Positions 17,054-30,492 of a stretch of DNA of 64,000 nt are shown one piece after another. The stretch is from Paenibacillus sp. FSL K6-1330 (GTDB lineage Bacteria > Bacillota > Bacilli > Paenibacillales > Paenibacillaceae): positions 5,717,501 through 5,781,500 of the forward strand of contig NZ_CP150269.1 of assembly GCF_037976825.1 (NCBI RefSeq), written 5' to 3'. Below the pieces are notes generated by a model that did no database searches, had not been told where the DNA came from, and saw only the letters and a list, made by a program, of their open reading frames with translations. The position numbers and the translations under genes were made by a program. Numbering within the stretch: position 1 is the stretch's first letter; each line of letters begins with the position of its first letter.

Positions 17054-18481
17054 TTACTTCTGTTGTGGAATTTGATCCACTTTCAGCAGGTTGGTCGAAC
17101 CGGAACGGCCCAGCGGCACGCCTGCTGTAATCACAACAAGATCGCCTTCTTTAACGAGTCCGGACTTCACGCCGCCTTGCAGCGCGTAATCAAACATCTC
17201 GTCCGTAGAAGAAGCCTGTTCGCCTTTAACCGGCGTTACACCCCAAGTCAGTGCCAAACGTCTCATCGTTCTGTCTTGAGTCGTGACAGCGACGATAGGA
17301 GCCTCTGGACGGTATTTGGATACCATACGAGCCGTTTGACCAGATTCCGTGGACGATATGATTGCTTTGGCATTCAGGTCGAGTGCCGAGATCGCAACGG
17401 ATTGGCTGATTGCTTCGGTAACGCTGGTATCTTGAGCAATACGCTGTTTCAAGAACATTTCACGATAGTTCAGTGCGGATTCCGCTTTCTCTGCGATACG
17501 GGACATGGTCAAAACGGATTCTACAGGATATTTACCAGCAGCCGTTTCGCCGGACAGCATGATGGCATCGGTACCGTCAAAAATCGCATTGGCAACGTCA
17601 CTTGCTTCCGCACGGGTAGGACGTGGGTTGCGCTGCATGGAATCCAGCATTTGCGTAGCCGTAATGACCGGTTTGCCAGCCAGGTTACATTTTTCGATCA
17701 TGCGTTTTTGCACCAATGGAACTTCCTCAGCCGGAATCTCAACACCGAGGTCGCCGCGGGCTACCATCAAGCCATCGGATACTTCGAGGATTTCATCCAG
17801 GTTGTCAACGCCCTGCTGGTTCTCGATTTTGGAGATGATTTGGATGTGCTCGCCATTATGCTTCTTCAGCAATTCGCGAATTTCAAGCACGTCACTTGCT
17901 TTACGAACGAAGGAAGCAGCAACAAAATCGATGCCCTGTTCGATCCCGAAAACGATATCGTTGGCGTCTTTTTCCGTAATCCCTGGGAGCGAAATCGCGA
18001 CTCCCGGTACGTTTACACCTTTTTTGCTCTTAATGGTTCCGCCATTGACGATGCGGCATCTGATTTCGGAGCCTTGAATCTCCACCACGGTCAGACCGAT
18101 CAAACCGTCATCGATCAAGATCGTGGATCCCACTTGAACATCTTGCGGCAACTCTTTATAAGTAATGGACAAACGATTCTTATCACCAAGGATTTCCTCG
18201 GTAGTAAGGGTGATATATTCATCTTGTACAAGCTCAATCGGTTCCACTTCAAGTTTACCTGTACGGATTTCCGGTCCTTTGGTGTCAAGCAGGATCGCTA
18301 CCGTTTTGTTCAACTCTTCACAAGCTTGGCGGATGTTCTTGATCCGGTTGCCATGCTCCTCGAAGTCGCCGTGAGAGAAGTTCAGACGAGCCACGTTCAT
18401 GCCGGCCATAATGAGCTTCTTGGTGTTTTCCAACGATTCACTGGAAGGACCGATGGTACATACAATTTTTGTTTTGCGCAT
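17054..18481 (-). CDS. pyk: Pyruvate kinase (short form without C-terminal extension)
   Basis: A 475-residue pyruvate kinase that transfers phosphate from phosphoenolpyruvate to ADP at the end of glycolysis. Seen are the start [13 protein letters not shown], the [12 protein letters not shown] block, the active-site Lys region [10 protein letters not shown], the [12 protein letters not shown] motif and the [12 protein letters not shown] loop. It ends after the allosteric C domain. The extra domain of about 110 residues found at the end of Bacillus subtilis Pyk is absent. The accA gene lies upstream with a 111-nt gap; pfkA, which sits between accA and pyk in Bacillus, is missing here. Confidence 0.97.
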   Translation of the reverse strand: MRKTKIVCTIGPSSESLENTKKLIMAGMNVARLNFSHGDFEEHGNRIKNIRQACEELNKTVAILLDTKGPEIRTGKLEVEPIELVQDEYITLTTEEILGDKNRLSITYKELPQDVQVGSTILIDDGLIGLTVVEIQGSEIRCRIVNGGTIKSKKGVNVPGVAISLPGITEKDANDIVFGIEQGIDFVAASFVRKASDVLEIRELLKKHNGEHIQIISKIENQQGVDNLDEILEVSDGLMVARGDLGVEIPAEEVPLVQKRMIEKCNLAGKPVITATQMLDSMQRNPRPTRAEASDVANAIFDGTDAIMLSGETAAGKYPVESVLTMSRIAEKAESALNYREMFLKQRIAQDTSVTEAISQSVAISALDLNAKAIISSTESGQTARMVSKYRPEAPIVAVTTQDRTMRRLALTWGVTPVKGEQASSTDEMFDYALQGGVKSGLVKEGDLVVITAGVPLGRSGSTNLLKVDQIPQQK

Positions 18482-18592
18482 TTGGGTTTCCTCCGTTTAT
18501 TAAAGGGTTCTCTATATCTCTTTTTCCAACAACTAAATCTACTACAAAAAGTCTAATTTGTATAGGAACTTTGTCATATCGTCACATACTCA

Positions 18593-19582
18593 TCAGATTT
18601 TCACAGAATCGTCTTCCTGTTCCGCCTTCGCAAAATCGAATTCGCCAATCTTGCGGAACTTGCGGTACCGGTCTTCCTTCAGCTCGCAGGCATCCATGAC
18701 GGATAGCTCTTTCAGCTGGCTGATCAGTGCGCTTTGAATGGCGGCGGCCGTCTCTTCATAGTCGCGGTGCGCACCGCCCTTAGGCTCCGGTATAATTTCC
18801 TCAATTACTTCCATTTCAAGCAGGTCCTTAGCGGTGATCTTCATGGCTTCCGCAGCCTGGTCCGCTTTGGATGCATCCTTCCACAGAATGGATGCGGCGC
18901 CGTTCGGTGAAATGGCGGAATAAATGGCATGCTCAAGCATCAACACACGATTGCCTACAGCCATTGCAAGAGCACCGCCGCTCCCACCTTCGCCGATGAC
19001 CACAACAACAATAGGCACCCCAAGGGACGACATTTCCCGTAGATTACGGGCAATCGCCTCGGACTGACCTCTTTCTTCTGCTGTATTACCCGGATATGCG
19101 CCTTTTGTATCAATAAATGTGATAATGGGACGCTTGAACTTGTTCGCCTGCTGCATAAGTCGCAGAGCTTTACGGAAGCCTTCCGGATGCGGACTTCCGA
19201 AGAAACGCGCGATATTATCCTTCGTATCCTTACCGCGCTGCTGACCGACCACCGTGACGGGAACACCGTCCAGTTTGGCCAAGCCGCCGACAATGGCAAG
19301 ATCGTCCCCGTAGAGACGATCTCCATGCAGCTCAATAAAATCCGTAAAGATCAACTGGATCAAATCAAGCGAAGTCGGTCGCTGCTGATGACGGGCCAGA
19401 TGCATTTTCTGGGAAGGCGAAATCGAAGAATAAATTTCTTCCTCCAAACGACTATATCGTTCTTCCAGGCGGGCGATTTCATCCGTGAAATCGATCCCTT
19501 TTTCCTGTCCGAATTGTTTCAGTTCATCAATCTTCTTGCGCATTTCGGCAAGTGGCATTTCAAAAGGCAATTCGCCTGACAT
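18593..19582 (-). CDS. accA: Acetyl-CoA carboxylase carboxyltransferase subunit alpha
   Basis: A 329-residue alpha subunit of the carboxyltransferase that makes malonyl-CoA for fatty acid synthesis with AccD, biotin carrier and biotin carboxylase. An N-terminal helical region ([15 protein letters not shown] ... [12 protein letters not shown]) precedes the crotonase-like core with [29 protein letters not shown] and the oxyanion-type [10 protein letters not shown] segment. Its ATG overlaps the accD stop by one base (TGATG), so translation is coupled and subunits should be made in equal amounts. Confidence 0.97.
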   Translation of the reverse strand: MSGELPFEMPLAEMRKKIDELKQFGQEKGIDFTDEIARLEERYSRLEEEIYSSISPSQKMHLARHQQRPTSLDLIQLIFTDFIELHGDRLYGDDLAIVGGLAKLDGVPVTVVGQQRGKDTKDNIARFFGSPHPEGFRKALRLMQQANKFKRPIITFIDTKGAYPGNTAEERGQSEAIARNLREMSSLGVPIVVVVIGEGGSGGALAMAVGNRVLMLEHAIYSAISPNGAASILWKDASKADQAAEAMKITAKDLLEMEVIEEIIPEPKGGAHRDYEETAAAIQSALISQLKELSVMDACELKEDRYRKFRKIGEFDFAKAEQEDDSVKI

Positions 19583-20475
19583 CAGAATCCCCCTTTCACG
19601 GTATGCATCTCCAGCAGCTTACCAAGCATGGAGCGCATATCTTTCCGATGAATAACCATGTCAAGCTGACCATGAGCCAAGTTGAACTCCGCTGTCTGGA
19701 AGTCATCCGGCAGCTTCTGGCGAATGGTCTGTTCAATAACGATACGGCCCGCAAAACCGAATACGGCTCCCGGCTCGGCAATATTGATATCGCCAAGCGT
19801 CGCAAAGCTGGCGGATACACCGCCGGTCGTCGGATCCGTTATCACTGAAATATAAAGCCCGCCGAGTTCGTTAAACCTGGACAGGGCTGCGCTTGTTTTG
19901 GCCATCTGCATCAAACTGAGAATACTCTCCTGCATCCGGGCACCGCCGGAAGTGGAGAAAATAATGAGTGGTAAACGCTTGTCCGTCGCAAACTCGATCG
20001 CTCGGGTGATTTTTTCCCCGACGACGGAGCCCATGCTTCCCGTGAAGAAATCAAAACTCATCACAGCCACCACAACAGGCTGGCCGAGAATCGAGCCTTG
20101 ACCGGTAATAACCGCATCATGAAGACCGGATTTCATCTTCTGCTGCTCCAGCTTGGCCGCATATCCCGGAAACTTGAGCGGATCCACCGAGATCATATCT
20201 GCGTCAAACTCTTCAAAGCCTGTCTCATCCAGCGTCATGGCAATCCGTTCTACCGCATTCAGGCGCATATGATGTCCGCATTCCTGACACACCTTCAGAT
20301 TCTTCTCAAGCTCTTTGCTGTATTGAATGGTGCCGCACTTAGCACACTTATTCATCAGACCTTCCGGAATTTCCCGTTTCGGGCGTTCGCCTTCCTGAGG
20401 CTGCCCTGCTGTCCCAAGTCGTTCCGATGGGATCGTTGCGTATTTCCTTTTTTTCTGAAATAAGTCTTTAAACAC
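19582..20475 (-). CDS. accD: Acetyl-CoA carboxylase carboxyltransferase subunit beta
   Basis: A 297-residue beta subunit. The N-terminal zinc ribbon has Cys44, Cys47, Cys63 and Cys66 (CAKC and CQEC), which binds zinc and has been linked to mRNA/DNA binding in other bacteria. The crotonase-like core includes [22 protein letters not shown] and the [10 protein letters not shown] block. With AccA it transfers carboxyl from carboxybiotin to acetyl-CoA. It forms a coupled pair with accA. Confidence 0.97.
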   Translation of the reverse strand: MFKDLFQKKRKYATIPSERLGTAGQPQEGERPKREIPEGLMNKCAKCGTIQYSKELEKNLKVCQECGHHMRLNAVERIAMTLDETGFEEFDADMISVDPLKFPGYAAKLEQQKMKSGLHDAVITGQGSILGQPVVVAVMSFDFFTGSMGSVVGEKITRAIEFATDKRLPLIIFSTSGGARMQESILSLMQMAKTSAALSRFNELGGLYISVITDPTTGGVSASFATLGDINIAEPGAVFGFAGRIVIEQTIRQKLPDDFQTAEFNLAHGQLDMVIHRKDMRSMLGKLLEMHTVKGGF

Positions 20476-20567
20476 AACTACACCTCTCCAGCCGTAAATT
20501 TGAATGGCCGCCGCAATAGCACATCGCCGATCCGTACGCTAAGCTTCGCTATGTAACCCAGATGAAA

Positions 20568-20756
20568 CTAGGGGTGCAATATCGAATTCAACACTTCCTG
20601 TACTTCCTCAAGCTCTCCGGAGGGTACCAAAATCTCAAACTGCTGTTTGGAAAGATTCACAGGACGGCTTTGAACCAAAAAACCTTCTTCCGTTAGCCTG
20701 GTCTTGATCATTTCCGCCACCTTTGCAGTTGGCGCAATATAGATTACCGTCCACAT
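20568..20756 (-). CDS. Small DUF2007-like (putative signal transducing) protein
   Basis: A 62-residue protein with a beta-alpha-beta-type pattern: a VIYIAPTAKVAEMIKTRL strand and helix, then a GFLVQSRPV strand, FEILVPSGE and a C-terminal amphipathic helix ending VLNSIL. This resembles the DUF2007 ferredoxin-like small domain. No catalytic residues are evident. A GGGGGATC ribosome site precedes the ATG. It lies between accD and the PgpA-like gene on the same strand; function is unknown. Confidence 0.7.
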   Translation of the reverse strand: MWTVIYIAPTAKVAEMIKTRLTEEGFLVQSRPVNLSKQQFEILVPSGELEEVQEVLNSILHP

Positions 20757-20912
20757 GCCTTTCAGATCCCCCTAATCTCGTCCCACAGGCATATCCTGAG
20801 CCGATATAATGGATAATGATAACATACTTCAGTTTTTACCTCAACAAAGAGAGCAGGGGGGCTGAAAGCCAAATCTTACCCTTATGCAGCGATTCGACAC
20901 CGCTCGCGCAAA

Positions 20913-21410
20913 TCAGTCAGAACCTGCGGTATAATGGGCCGCATCGGGATTGTTATGGGCGATGCGTGAGGAAGCGGCAGCGGCGATGCCTGCAACGAGA
21001 TCATCCAGAAACACATGTATCCCGTCCGACTTTTCATTTAATATCTCAATCACACCTATTTTTTCTTTGTCCAGGTAACCGAAACTGGTCAATCCGATCA
21101 TGCCATATATGCTCGTGACACCAAGCGCCATGGTCTCATCCACTCCGTAGAGCGGTTCGTCTTGCTCCATAATCGATTGCAGCGGCTCCGGCAGCAGTTT
21201 CTTCTCCGCCAGCTCATCCAGCGCAATGCCCGTATACAGCGTATACTGAACTTCGCGCTTGCCGAGAACGGCCCGGACGCTTTCTTCACACTGCTCGATG
21301 GTTAACTTCGGATGATAACGCTGCTGCAGCTTCAACACAATATCCGCGATGGAGCTTACGCTGACTCCTCTGCGGCTGAGCATGCTTTCTGCCAAGTCCA
21401 TTGACATCAC
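20913..21410 (-). CDS. Phosphatidylglycerophosphatase A-like protein (YutG type)
   Basis: A 165-residue protein of the PgpA/YutG family. Seen are an N-terminal helical region (SMLSRRGVSVSSIADIVLKLQQRY), a mid region with GKREVQYTLYTGIALDELAE, and the C-terminal Asp-containing segment FLDDLVAGIAAA. No clear transmembrane helices are present, as in YutG-type short members and unlike E. coli PgpA. It may dephosphorylate phosphatidylglycerophosphate, but activity of this soluble group is not established here. It lies 142 nt downstream of dnaE. Confidence 0.75.
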   Translation of the reverse strand: MMSMDLAESMLSRRGVSVSSIADIVLKLQQRYHPKLTIEQCEESVRAVLGKREVQYTLYTGIALDELAEKKLLPEPLQSIMEQDEPLYGVDETMALGVTSIYGMIGLTSFGYLDKEKIGVIEILNEKSDGIHVFLDDLVAGIAAAASSRIAHNNPDAAHYTAGSD

Positions 21411-21552
21411 AAATCCCCCCCGCGTCTTTGGCCGCGCTCTTTCAATCCGGTTCTATCATGAAGAGCCTTCTTCATGCGAATACTCGGCCAACATTACCTG
21501 TAGTGTCCTAATTGTATGCGGGAGGGATGGGAAACGTTCTTAAATTTTCATG

Positions 21553-25278
<3,726 letters not shown>

Positions 25279-25356
25279 CGTAACGCCTTCCTTTCGCCGG
25301 TACATGTATATTTAAAATCAATCCAAAGATATCTTTAAAAGTCTTTATACCATTTT

Positions 25357-25387
25357 ATCATAATCCCGCTAGGCCCGCCCATAGAAT
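25357..25387 (+). promoter_or_regulatory. Candidate SigE-type promoter of ytrHI
   Basis: TCATAAT at 25358-25364 and CATAGAAT at 25380-25387 are separated by 15 bp. This fits the mother-cell SigE pattern (about TCATATT, 13-15 bp, CATACAAT). It lies 70-100 bp upstream of ytrH; Bacillus ytrHI is a SigE-dependent sporulation operon. Confidence 0.45.
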
Positions 25388-25456
25388 GAAACTAGGGAGT
25401 ACGTGGACAGGCGGTTGCCGTGACATCCACCAAGAGAAGAGAGGAGACATGAGGGC

Positions 25457-25783
25457 ATGAGCGTTTTTTTATCAAAAGCGATCCTGGACTTTTTTATAGC
25501 CTTCGGCATCGTGCTGGGGGGAGCCATGGTGGGAGGTGTGGGCGCCGTGCTGTCCCTGCAGCCCCCCACCAACACCATGATGGAGGTCGCAGACCGAATT
25601 AAGATCTGGGCGCTTGCGGCTGCCATCGGAGGCACCATCGATCCGATGCGGGTCATTGAGAGCAATATGCTTGGTGGTAATTTATCCCCTGTGATCAAAC
25701 AAATTCTATATCTCGGCTTTGCATTTCTTGGAGCACATATGGGCAGCGAGCTGGTCAAATGGGTGTGCTCCAGCCGGAGTTAA
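25457..25783 (+). CDS. ytrH: Sporulation membrane protein YtrH
   Basis: A 108-residue hydrophobic protein with three probable membrane segments: near 8-32 (FIAFGIVLGGAMVGGVGAVL), 46-62 and 81-103. The family stretch around EVADRIKIWALAAAIGGT is present. In Bacillus YtrH and YtrI are mother-cell proteins needed for efficient cortex formation. It is followed 3 nt later by ytrI and is divergent from dnaE, the conserved arrangement. A GAGGAG site precedes the ATG. Confidence 0.9.
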   Translation: MSVFLSKAILDFFIAFGIVLGGAMVGGVGAVLSLQPPTNTMMEVADRIKIWALAAAIGGTIDPMRVIESNMLGGNLSPVIKQILYLGFAFLGAHMGSELVKWVCSSRS

Positions 25784-25786
25784 TCG

Positions 25787-26290
25787 ATGCGCGTACCTCC
25801 AACCCACCGCTTCCGCCCCTTCTATCAGGTCGCATCCATCTTCGTGCTGGGGATGGTTGTCGGCAGCATCGTCTACAACTCGGTCTATCATGCAGCCTAC
25901 AATAAACTATGGGAAACGAATCAAGGCCAGCAGATCAAAATTGCACAATATGAAGAAGACATCGATTCGTTAAAAAAATACAATAAACAATCCACGGTCA
26001 TCAAAGAAATCAAGATCCGGAGCGAGCAAAACGACAGGGCGCCGCTGGATCCCGTGATCATCAAAGAACTCATCAGGCTTATGGGCGATGATCTGGCAGC
26101 CCTTCGGGGCCGTAATGTGTTTGATATCGACGCGGACAGCAAGCTGACGCGCTCACTCCTTAGCGACAAAATATATACGGTTCGCGAAAAGGATTACAAG
26201 GTCCAAATCAAGACCATGCTTGTGATGGAAGGTGTACTTCAAATCTGGGTTAGCTTTGATCATGTGGATGCAAAGTCAACGGTATCATGA
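25787..26290 (+). CDS. ytrI: Sporulation membrane protein YtrI
   Basis: A 167-residue single-pass protein. A short basic N-terminus is followed by one hydrophobic segment (FYQVASIFVLGMVVGSIVYNSVY, about 11-33), a coiled-coil-like region (about 42-70) and a soluble C-terminal domain. It is the expected partner of YtrH and starts 3 nt after it, so the two are translated from one mRNA. It probably acts in the outer forespore/mother-cell membrane during cortex assembly, as inferred from Bacillus. Confidence 0.85.
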   Translation: MRVPPTHRFRPFYQVASIFVLGMVVGSIVYNSVYHAAYNKLWETNQGQQIKIAQYEEDIDSLKKYNKQSTVIKEIKIRSEQNDRAPLDPVIIKELIRLMGDDLAALRGRNVFDIDADSKLTRSLLSDKIYTVREKDYKVQIKTMLVMEGVLQIWVSFDHVDAKSTVS

Positions 26291-26338
26291 TACAATACCG
26301 ATATTGTACATGATCGAATCTACACGCTTTTAGAGGTT

Positions 26339-26367
26339 GTTCAATAAGTCAGCCTGACTTATTGAAC
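26339..26367. repeat. Perfect 14-bp inverted repeat with one-base centre
   Basis: GTTCAATAAGTCAG and its exact complement are separated by a single C, 48 bp after the ytrI stop. There is no T-run, so it is a poor intrinsic terminator. The sequence resembles fused terminal repeats of a small mobile element, but that is a guess from appearance. Confidence 0.7.
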
Positions 26368-26424
26368 ACGCACTTTTAGCTATATCGTAAGCATGTTACT
26401 GAATATAAAGGAGCCTTCCATTCC

Positions 26425-26736
26425 ATGATCACAGTCATCCACTATATCCTATACATTATCCTCGTTCTGTCCGTGATCGCTGCCGCGCTGTACAGCATTC
26501 GCGCACGACGAGCAGCGGATCCCGCAGACCGCGGAATCTATATGTCCATGATGAACCTCTATATGGGCATTATGCTGGTTTCCCTTTCGCTAGTCTGCAT
26601 GTTTCTGTTCAGCGGCTCCACGCCGGCTGTCATTGTTGAAGCCGTATTCTTGGTGCTTGGCGCATTTAATATATTTTCCGGCATAAGAAGCCGCACCTAT
26701 TACAGCAGACTGAAGGATTCGCGGACGGCCAGCTAA
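26425..26736 (+). CDS. ytpI: YtpI family membrane protein
   Basis: A 103-residue protein with three hydrophobic segments: about 4-24 (IHYILYIILVLSVIAAALYS), 42-66 and 68-88. It contains a conserved basic stretch (RARRAADPADRGIY) and a C-terminal polar tail. It matches the size and layout of Bacillus YtpI, which also lies between dnaE and ytoI. Function is unknown. AAAGGAG lies 11 nt before the ATG and a strong terminator follows. Confidence 0.8.
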   Translation: MITVIHYILYIILVLSVIAAALYSIRARRAADPADRGIYMSMMNLYMGIMLVSLSLVCMFLFSGSTPAVIVEAVFLVLGAFNIFSGIRSRTYYSRLKDSRTAS

Positions 26737-26755
26737 ATTAAATTAAACGGAACAA

Positions 26756-26805
26756 GGGCATCCCGGAAGGTCTATTATAAGACCTGCAGGATGCCCCTTT
26801 ATTTT
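26756..26805. terminator. Terminator between converging ytpI and ytoI
   Basis: A two-part stem (GGGCATCC/GGATGCCC and AGGTC/GACCT) is followed by a T-rich run (TTTATTTT) on the plus strand. Confidence 0.85.
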
Positions 26806-26819
26806 GTCCGGAATTTACG

Positions 26820-28154
26820 TCAGCCATGATCGATCGCCTGCATCGTCATGACCGCTTTGGCAATCAGGTTCGTCTGATGCTGAATCTCAATCTCCATCTT
26901 ACAGGTACGGCGGCTGATCTCCAGCAGTTTCGGCATAATGACGATCGGGTCCTCGATCTGCACGGGCCGGATGAAATACGTTGACAGATGGTCCAGCACA
27001 TGATCCCAGCCGCTGATATCCTTGGCCGCTTTAACCGCCGCTTGGCTCATTACGGTCGTAAGCACTCCTTGTGAAATCGTTCCAAGTTCTGAAGCCATTT
27101 GGGGCGTGATAAAACCGTGAAAGAACAAACGCCCTTCCTCATCCCGATCCTCTGCAATCCCATTCCAGATCAGCTGATCAAACGTTTCGCCGAGCTGAGG
27201 CTGATTTCGCGCATCCCGCAGTGCCCCTAACACTTCTTTACGAGTGACCGTTGCAAGCAGCTTGCGGTTCCGATCCACAATCGGCAGAAAATCGATCCCT
27301 TCCCACATCATAATCTGCGCCGCTGATGCAAGCGAAGTTTTCATGCTTGCCGTCACCGGGTTACGGGTCATCGCTTTCTCGATCGGCTGGGTGTCGGCGA
27401 GCCCTTCCACATCCCGGACACCAACAATGCCGATGACCCGGTTCCATTCGTCGGTTACCGGATAACGGATTTCCCCGGTCGCTTGTGAAATCCGTTTGAA
27501 TTCCTCAACGGTGACGGAGTTTTTCAACTGATGATTCTTCGGCTTATCATGAGCGATATCCTCCACCAGCATAATTTTCTTCTTGATTAAACGGTCAAAA
27601 ATGGCGCGGTTAATCATGGAGGCGACGGTAAACGTGTCATGACGGGACGATATAATGGGCAGATGCAGTTGGTCTGCCAACTGCTTCACTTCCCGGCTGG
27701 TTCCGAAACCGCCCGTAATCAATACGCCCGCTCCCTGCTCAAGTGCCAGGAAATGGGCATCTTCACGGTTACCGACAATCATGAGGCTTCCGGCATCGAT
27801 ATATCGGATCATCGCCTCTACCTTCATAGCGCCAATCACGTATTTATGCAGGCTTTTATTAAGCCCCTCCGCACCGCCAAGCACATGCCCTTCCACTATT
27901 TCAACAACATCGGCAAACATAAGCTGCTCGGATATGTTCCGCGGCTTCCGTTCCACACGAACCGTGCCGATCCGCTCCTTCGTGACCACAATGCCCAGGC
28001 TTTCCGCTTCCTTCACCGCCCGATAAGCGGTGCCCTCGCTGACGCCCATCTCTTTAGCTAACCGTCGTACCGATATTTTGCTTCCAACCTTCAAACTTTC
28101 AATATGCTGAACCAACTGCTCGTGTTTAGTAATCGTATCATCTCGAACGTCCAA
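26820..28154 (-). CDS. ytoI: YtoI-like regulator: HTH, DRTGG, CBS pair and hotdog domain
   Basis: A 444-residue multi-domain protein. Residues about 8-65 form a winged helix-turn-helix (RRLAKEMGVSEGTAYRAVKEAE). About 75-185 is a DRTGG-like domain and about 190-310 a CBS pair (RYPVTDEWNRVIGIVGVRD and FLPIVDRNRKLLATVTRKE). About 320-444 is a 4HBT/hotdog thioesterase-like domain (FFHGFITPQMASELG). The architecture matches Bacillus YtoI and suggests a transcription factor sensing a nucleotide and perhaps an acyl-CoA. Its target is unknown. The place beside ytpI is conserved. Confidence 0.85.
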   Translation of the reverse strand: MDVRDDTITKHEQLVQHIESLKVGSKISVRRLAKEMGVSEGTAYRAVKEAESLGIVVTKERIGTVRVERKPRNISEQLMFADVVEIVEGHVLGGAEGLNKSLHKYVIGAMKVEAMIRYIDAGSLMIVGNREDAHFLALEQGAGVLITGGFGTSREVKQLADQLHLPIISSRHDTFTVASMINRAIFDRLIKKKIMLVEDIAHDKPKNHQLKNSVTVEEFKRISQATGEIRYPVTDEWNRVIGIVGVRDVEGLADTQPIEKAMTRNPVTASMKTSLASAAQIMMWEGIDFLPIVDRNRKLLATVTRKEVLGALRDARNQPQLGETFDQLIWNGIAEDRDEEGRLFFHGFITPQMASELGTISQGVLTTVMSQAAVKAAKDISGWDHVLDHLSTYFIRPVQIEDPIVIMPKLLEISRRTCKMEIEIQHQTNLIAKAVMTMQAIDHG

Positions 28155-28236
28155 CTGTTACACCCCCAGAACACTATCTGTACCATACTGTATCTATTAT
28201 ATCACGTCCTATGACACTCCCATACCCGTCAGATAC

Positions 28237-28300
28237 AAAAAAACCTCCCATAAAGGATAACGGATGGGCGATCCAACCGTATCCCTTATGGGAGGTTTTT
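28237..28300 (-). terminator. Terminator after the two-helix membrane protein gene
   Basis: A long stem (CCTCCCATAAGGGATACGG against CCGTTATCCTTTATGGGAGG, one bulge) has T-runs on both sides. It mainly serves the minus-strand gene ending at 28332. Confidence 0.9.
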
Positions 28301-28331
28301 GTTCATCACAACGCTCGCTATGATCCAACTC

Positions 28332-28619
28332 TTAATTAGCTTCCTGGCTCTTCTGTTCCTCAGGCCATTTCAATTCCCATTGACGCAATTTCTCCTTGCG
28401 GATCTCATCGAGCGCTTTCTGTTTCGCTTCATCTACACCGATGAGGTAATAGAGATGCGAACCGATCACGAGCAGGGCAAATCCTGCCCAGACTGCACCG
28501 AACAGCGAAACCCACGAGAACCCGCCAGAAAAGGAAATGCTGGGAAGGGCGTATATCAACATGCCGAGTGCAACCAATAAATAAGCGGTGTGTTTAAACT
28601 TGTTCTTCTTTTTTTTCAT
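28332..28619 (-). CDS. Small two-helix membrane protein, unknown
   Basis: A 95-residue protein with a Lys-rich start (MKKKKNKFKH), two hydrophobic segments (about 12-30 and 37-60) and a charged C-terminal helix (DEAKQKALDEIRKEKLRQW). No family was recognised. It is monocistronic with its own terminator, downstream of the yheA/yheB pair. A weak GGAG site lies 11 nt before the ATG. Codon use looks like that of its neighbours. Confidence 0.7.
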   Translation of the reverse strand: MKKKKNKFKHTAYLLVALGMLIYALPSISFSGGFSWVSLFGAVWAGFALLVIGSHLYYLIGVDEAKQKALDEIRKEKLRQWELKWPEEQKSQEAN

Positions 28620-28760
28620 TGTAAACGCAGCTCCTCTACTCTCTGAAATCTATATTTCTACTCTATGAGGAGCTTGCGCAATTTATGAGACAAGTTTTTA
28701 AAAATTGTTCAAATTCGATCCGAAATTAACGGCCCGCATCATGGTTACAAATAGATTGCT

Positions 28761-29108
28761 TTAAGGTTGAGCTGGTCCGTACAGATGCTGGAGGCTATCC
28801 GATATAATCTTGTTCACGTCTTCGATGATGACACTCAATCGCCGCTCCGCGTCAAACAAACGACGAATGTTCAGGTTCAAGCTAAGCACCTCAAACTGCT
28901 TCTCCATCTTCTCCATTTCGTCCTGAGCCGGCATATCGCCGGACATCATACGCTGTTGAAGCTCCATCTGGCGCTGACGGAAATCATCCAGCATGCGTCT
29001 GCTCTCCGGATCTGCATCCACGAGTTTCATAGCAGAGGTGATCTCCTCTACCTCCTTGCTTTCCCTCATCGCTTTTGCCAAATCATGTGCCTTGTCATAA
29101 ATGTTCAT
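28761..29108 (-). CDS. yheA: YlbF/YheA family helical protein
   Basis: A 115-residue all-helical protein of the YlbF/YmcA/YheA (DUF964) family: an N-terminal NIYDKAHDLAKAMRES helix, the DPESRRMLDDFRQRQ segment and a C-terminal FEVLSLNLNIRRLFDAERRL helix. Related proteins form complexes that affect mRNA processing and development. ATG 29108 is chosen because TTGGAGG lies 8 nt upstream. It follows yheB by 81 nt, as in the Bacillus yheABCD neighbourhood. Confidence 0.85.
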   Translation of the reverse strand: MNIYDKAHDLAKAMRESKEVEEITSAMKLVDADPESRRMLDDFRQRQMELQQRMMSGDMPAQDEMEKMEKQFEVLSLNLNIRRLFDAERRLSVIIEDVNKIISDSLQHLYGPAQP

Positions 29109-29189
29109 TTTTAATTCCTCCAATATATTCGGCCAAAATGCCATTTTTTCAATTCGCCTTTCGCCTTTCGCCTTACTCCATCAAACATC

Positions 29190-30356
29190 TCATCTCCACA
29201 GCACAATCAGCATGGATTGGAACAATCCGATCACTCCACCCAGCAGAACTCCAAGCCAGGTGATAGCCCTGAATTCACGGCCGGATACACTTAGAATGAT
29301 CTCTTCCAGCCGCTCAATTGGAAACTTCTCCACCTGCTCCTGAACGAGCTGCGGCAAGTTAACAGCCTTCATGGCAGCCGGGATGCTTCGCTCAAGGAAA
29401 CCCAGTCCCTTATCGAGCAGTCCAGGCAAGGCTGCCCCAATAGCCGGCATTCGCGGTCCGATCACTTCGCTAACACGAAGAAGCTCGATCCGCTCAATCC
29501 ACTTGGACCAAGGAAGCTTATCATCCAAAGTTCGGGTGATCCAAGCTAAGCCCGGCTCATCCGCGACATGTTCGATGAGATTCCCAAGCGGCATATCACC
29601 GTAATACGACAGCTTTCCTGAGATGATATCCGTGATGGTCTTGCGGACTTTCTCTCCCTCCAGCTGCTGAATCAGCATGGGCGTCAGCTTCTGGACCAGC
29701 TTATCCTCATCCACAAAGATCGAAGCCATGGTCCCGAGAAATCCGCCTGCCTTATCGATGAGCGATGAAGCCACCTCCGATAGCATAAGCTGTCCCTTGG
29801 CAGACAGCAGCGTGTTCTTCAGCTCCTTCAGCACCATATCGGCGGCAGCCCCGCTCCAGCCCTGGATCGTTTCCTCCGACCAGCCGGGAACAAGCTCCTT
29901 CAGCGGCTTTGCCTCCAGCCCGTAGCCATGCCATACTGCTGCGGCACCCCGGGCCGTAAGCTGGCGGGCTGATTGTTCAGCACGGACCTTCAATTGCTCC
30001 CACTGTTCCGAACTCCATACCTTTAGCGCCAAGTCTCGGAAGCTCAGCTCCGACTGGCTCCATTCCTCCAGCTTTCGATAGAGGCTGTCCTCTATCTTAC
30101 CCCGAAACACCGGCTTACGAATAAGCTCCTGCAAGCCCTCGCTTGTTACCAGGTAATCCGAGACCACGTGTCCGAGCGACTCGGCTATTTCGTCTTTACG
30201 CTTGGGGATGAGCCCTGGTGTAAAGGGTATGCGGCGACCCAGGATGATTTTTTCTTCAAGAGGATGAAACAGCATTTTTATCGCAAAATGGTTCGTTATG
30301 CCGCCAACAAAAGCAGCAACGCACACGTTCACCAAAATAAACAGCCAGTTCTGCAT
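29190..30356 (-). CDS. yheB: DUF445 family membrane protein YheB
   Basis: A 388-residue DUF445 protein. There is an N-terminal membrane segment (WLFILVNVCVAAFVGGITNHFAI) and the family motif FHPLEEKIILGRRIPFTPGLIPKRK, then a long helical body and a C-terminal membrane segment (TWLGVLLGGVIGLFQSMLIVL). Both termini are membrane-anchored. ATG 30356 is chosen because AAAGGAG lies 8 nt before it and overlaps the upstream GTG. Function is unknown; the next divergent gene is a YheD-type ATP-grasp protein, as in Bacillus. Confidence 0.88.
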   Translation of the reverse strand: MQNWLFILVNVCVAAFVGGITNHFAIKMLFHPLEEKIILGRRIPFTPGLIPKRKDEIAESLGHVVSDYLVTSEGLQELIRKPVFRGKIEDSLYRKLEEWSQSELSFRDLALKVWSSEQWEQLKVRAEQSARQLTARGAAAVWHGYGLEAKPLKELVPGWSEETIQGWSGAAADMVLKELKNTLLSAKGQLMLSEVASSLIDKAGGFLGTMASIFVDEDKLVQKLTPMLIQQLEGEKVRKTITDIISGKLSYYGDMPLGNLIEHVADEPGLAWITRTLDDKLPWSKWIERIELLRVSEVIGPRMPAIGAALPGLLDKGLGFLERSIPAAMKAVNLPQLVQEQVEKFPIERLEEIILSVSGREFRAITWLGVLLGGVIGLFQSMLIVLWR

Positions 30357-30492
30357 TTTAAGCACTCCTTTTTCCCGAGCAGTACAATCACCAAGGGATA
30401 TATGTCCTCATATGATGCATTACATGCAATGATCAGATGAAGTCTTTGTCTGTTCACTTAAGTATCCAGTTGTTGTCGGAAGGAGATCCATC

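Noticed and set aside
17012..18556. 514-codon plus-strand frame opposite pyk
   Set aside because: The pyruvate kinase on the minus strand is complete and unambiguous; this frame is its shadow.
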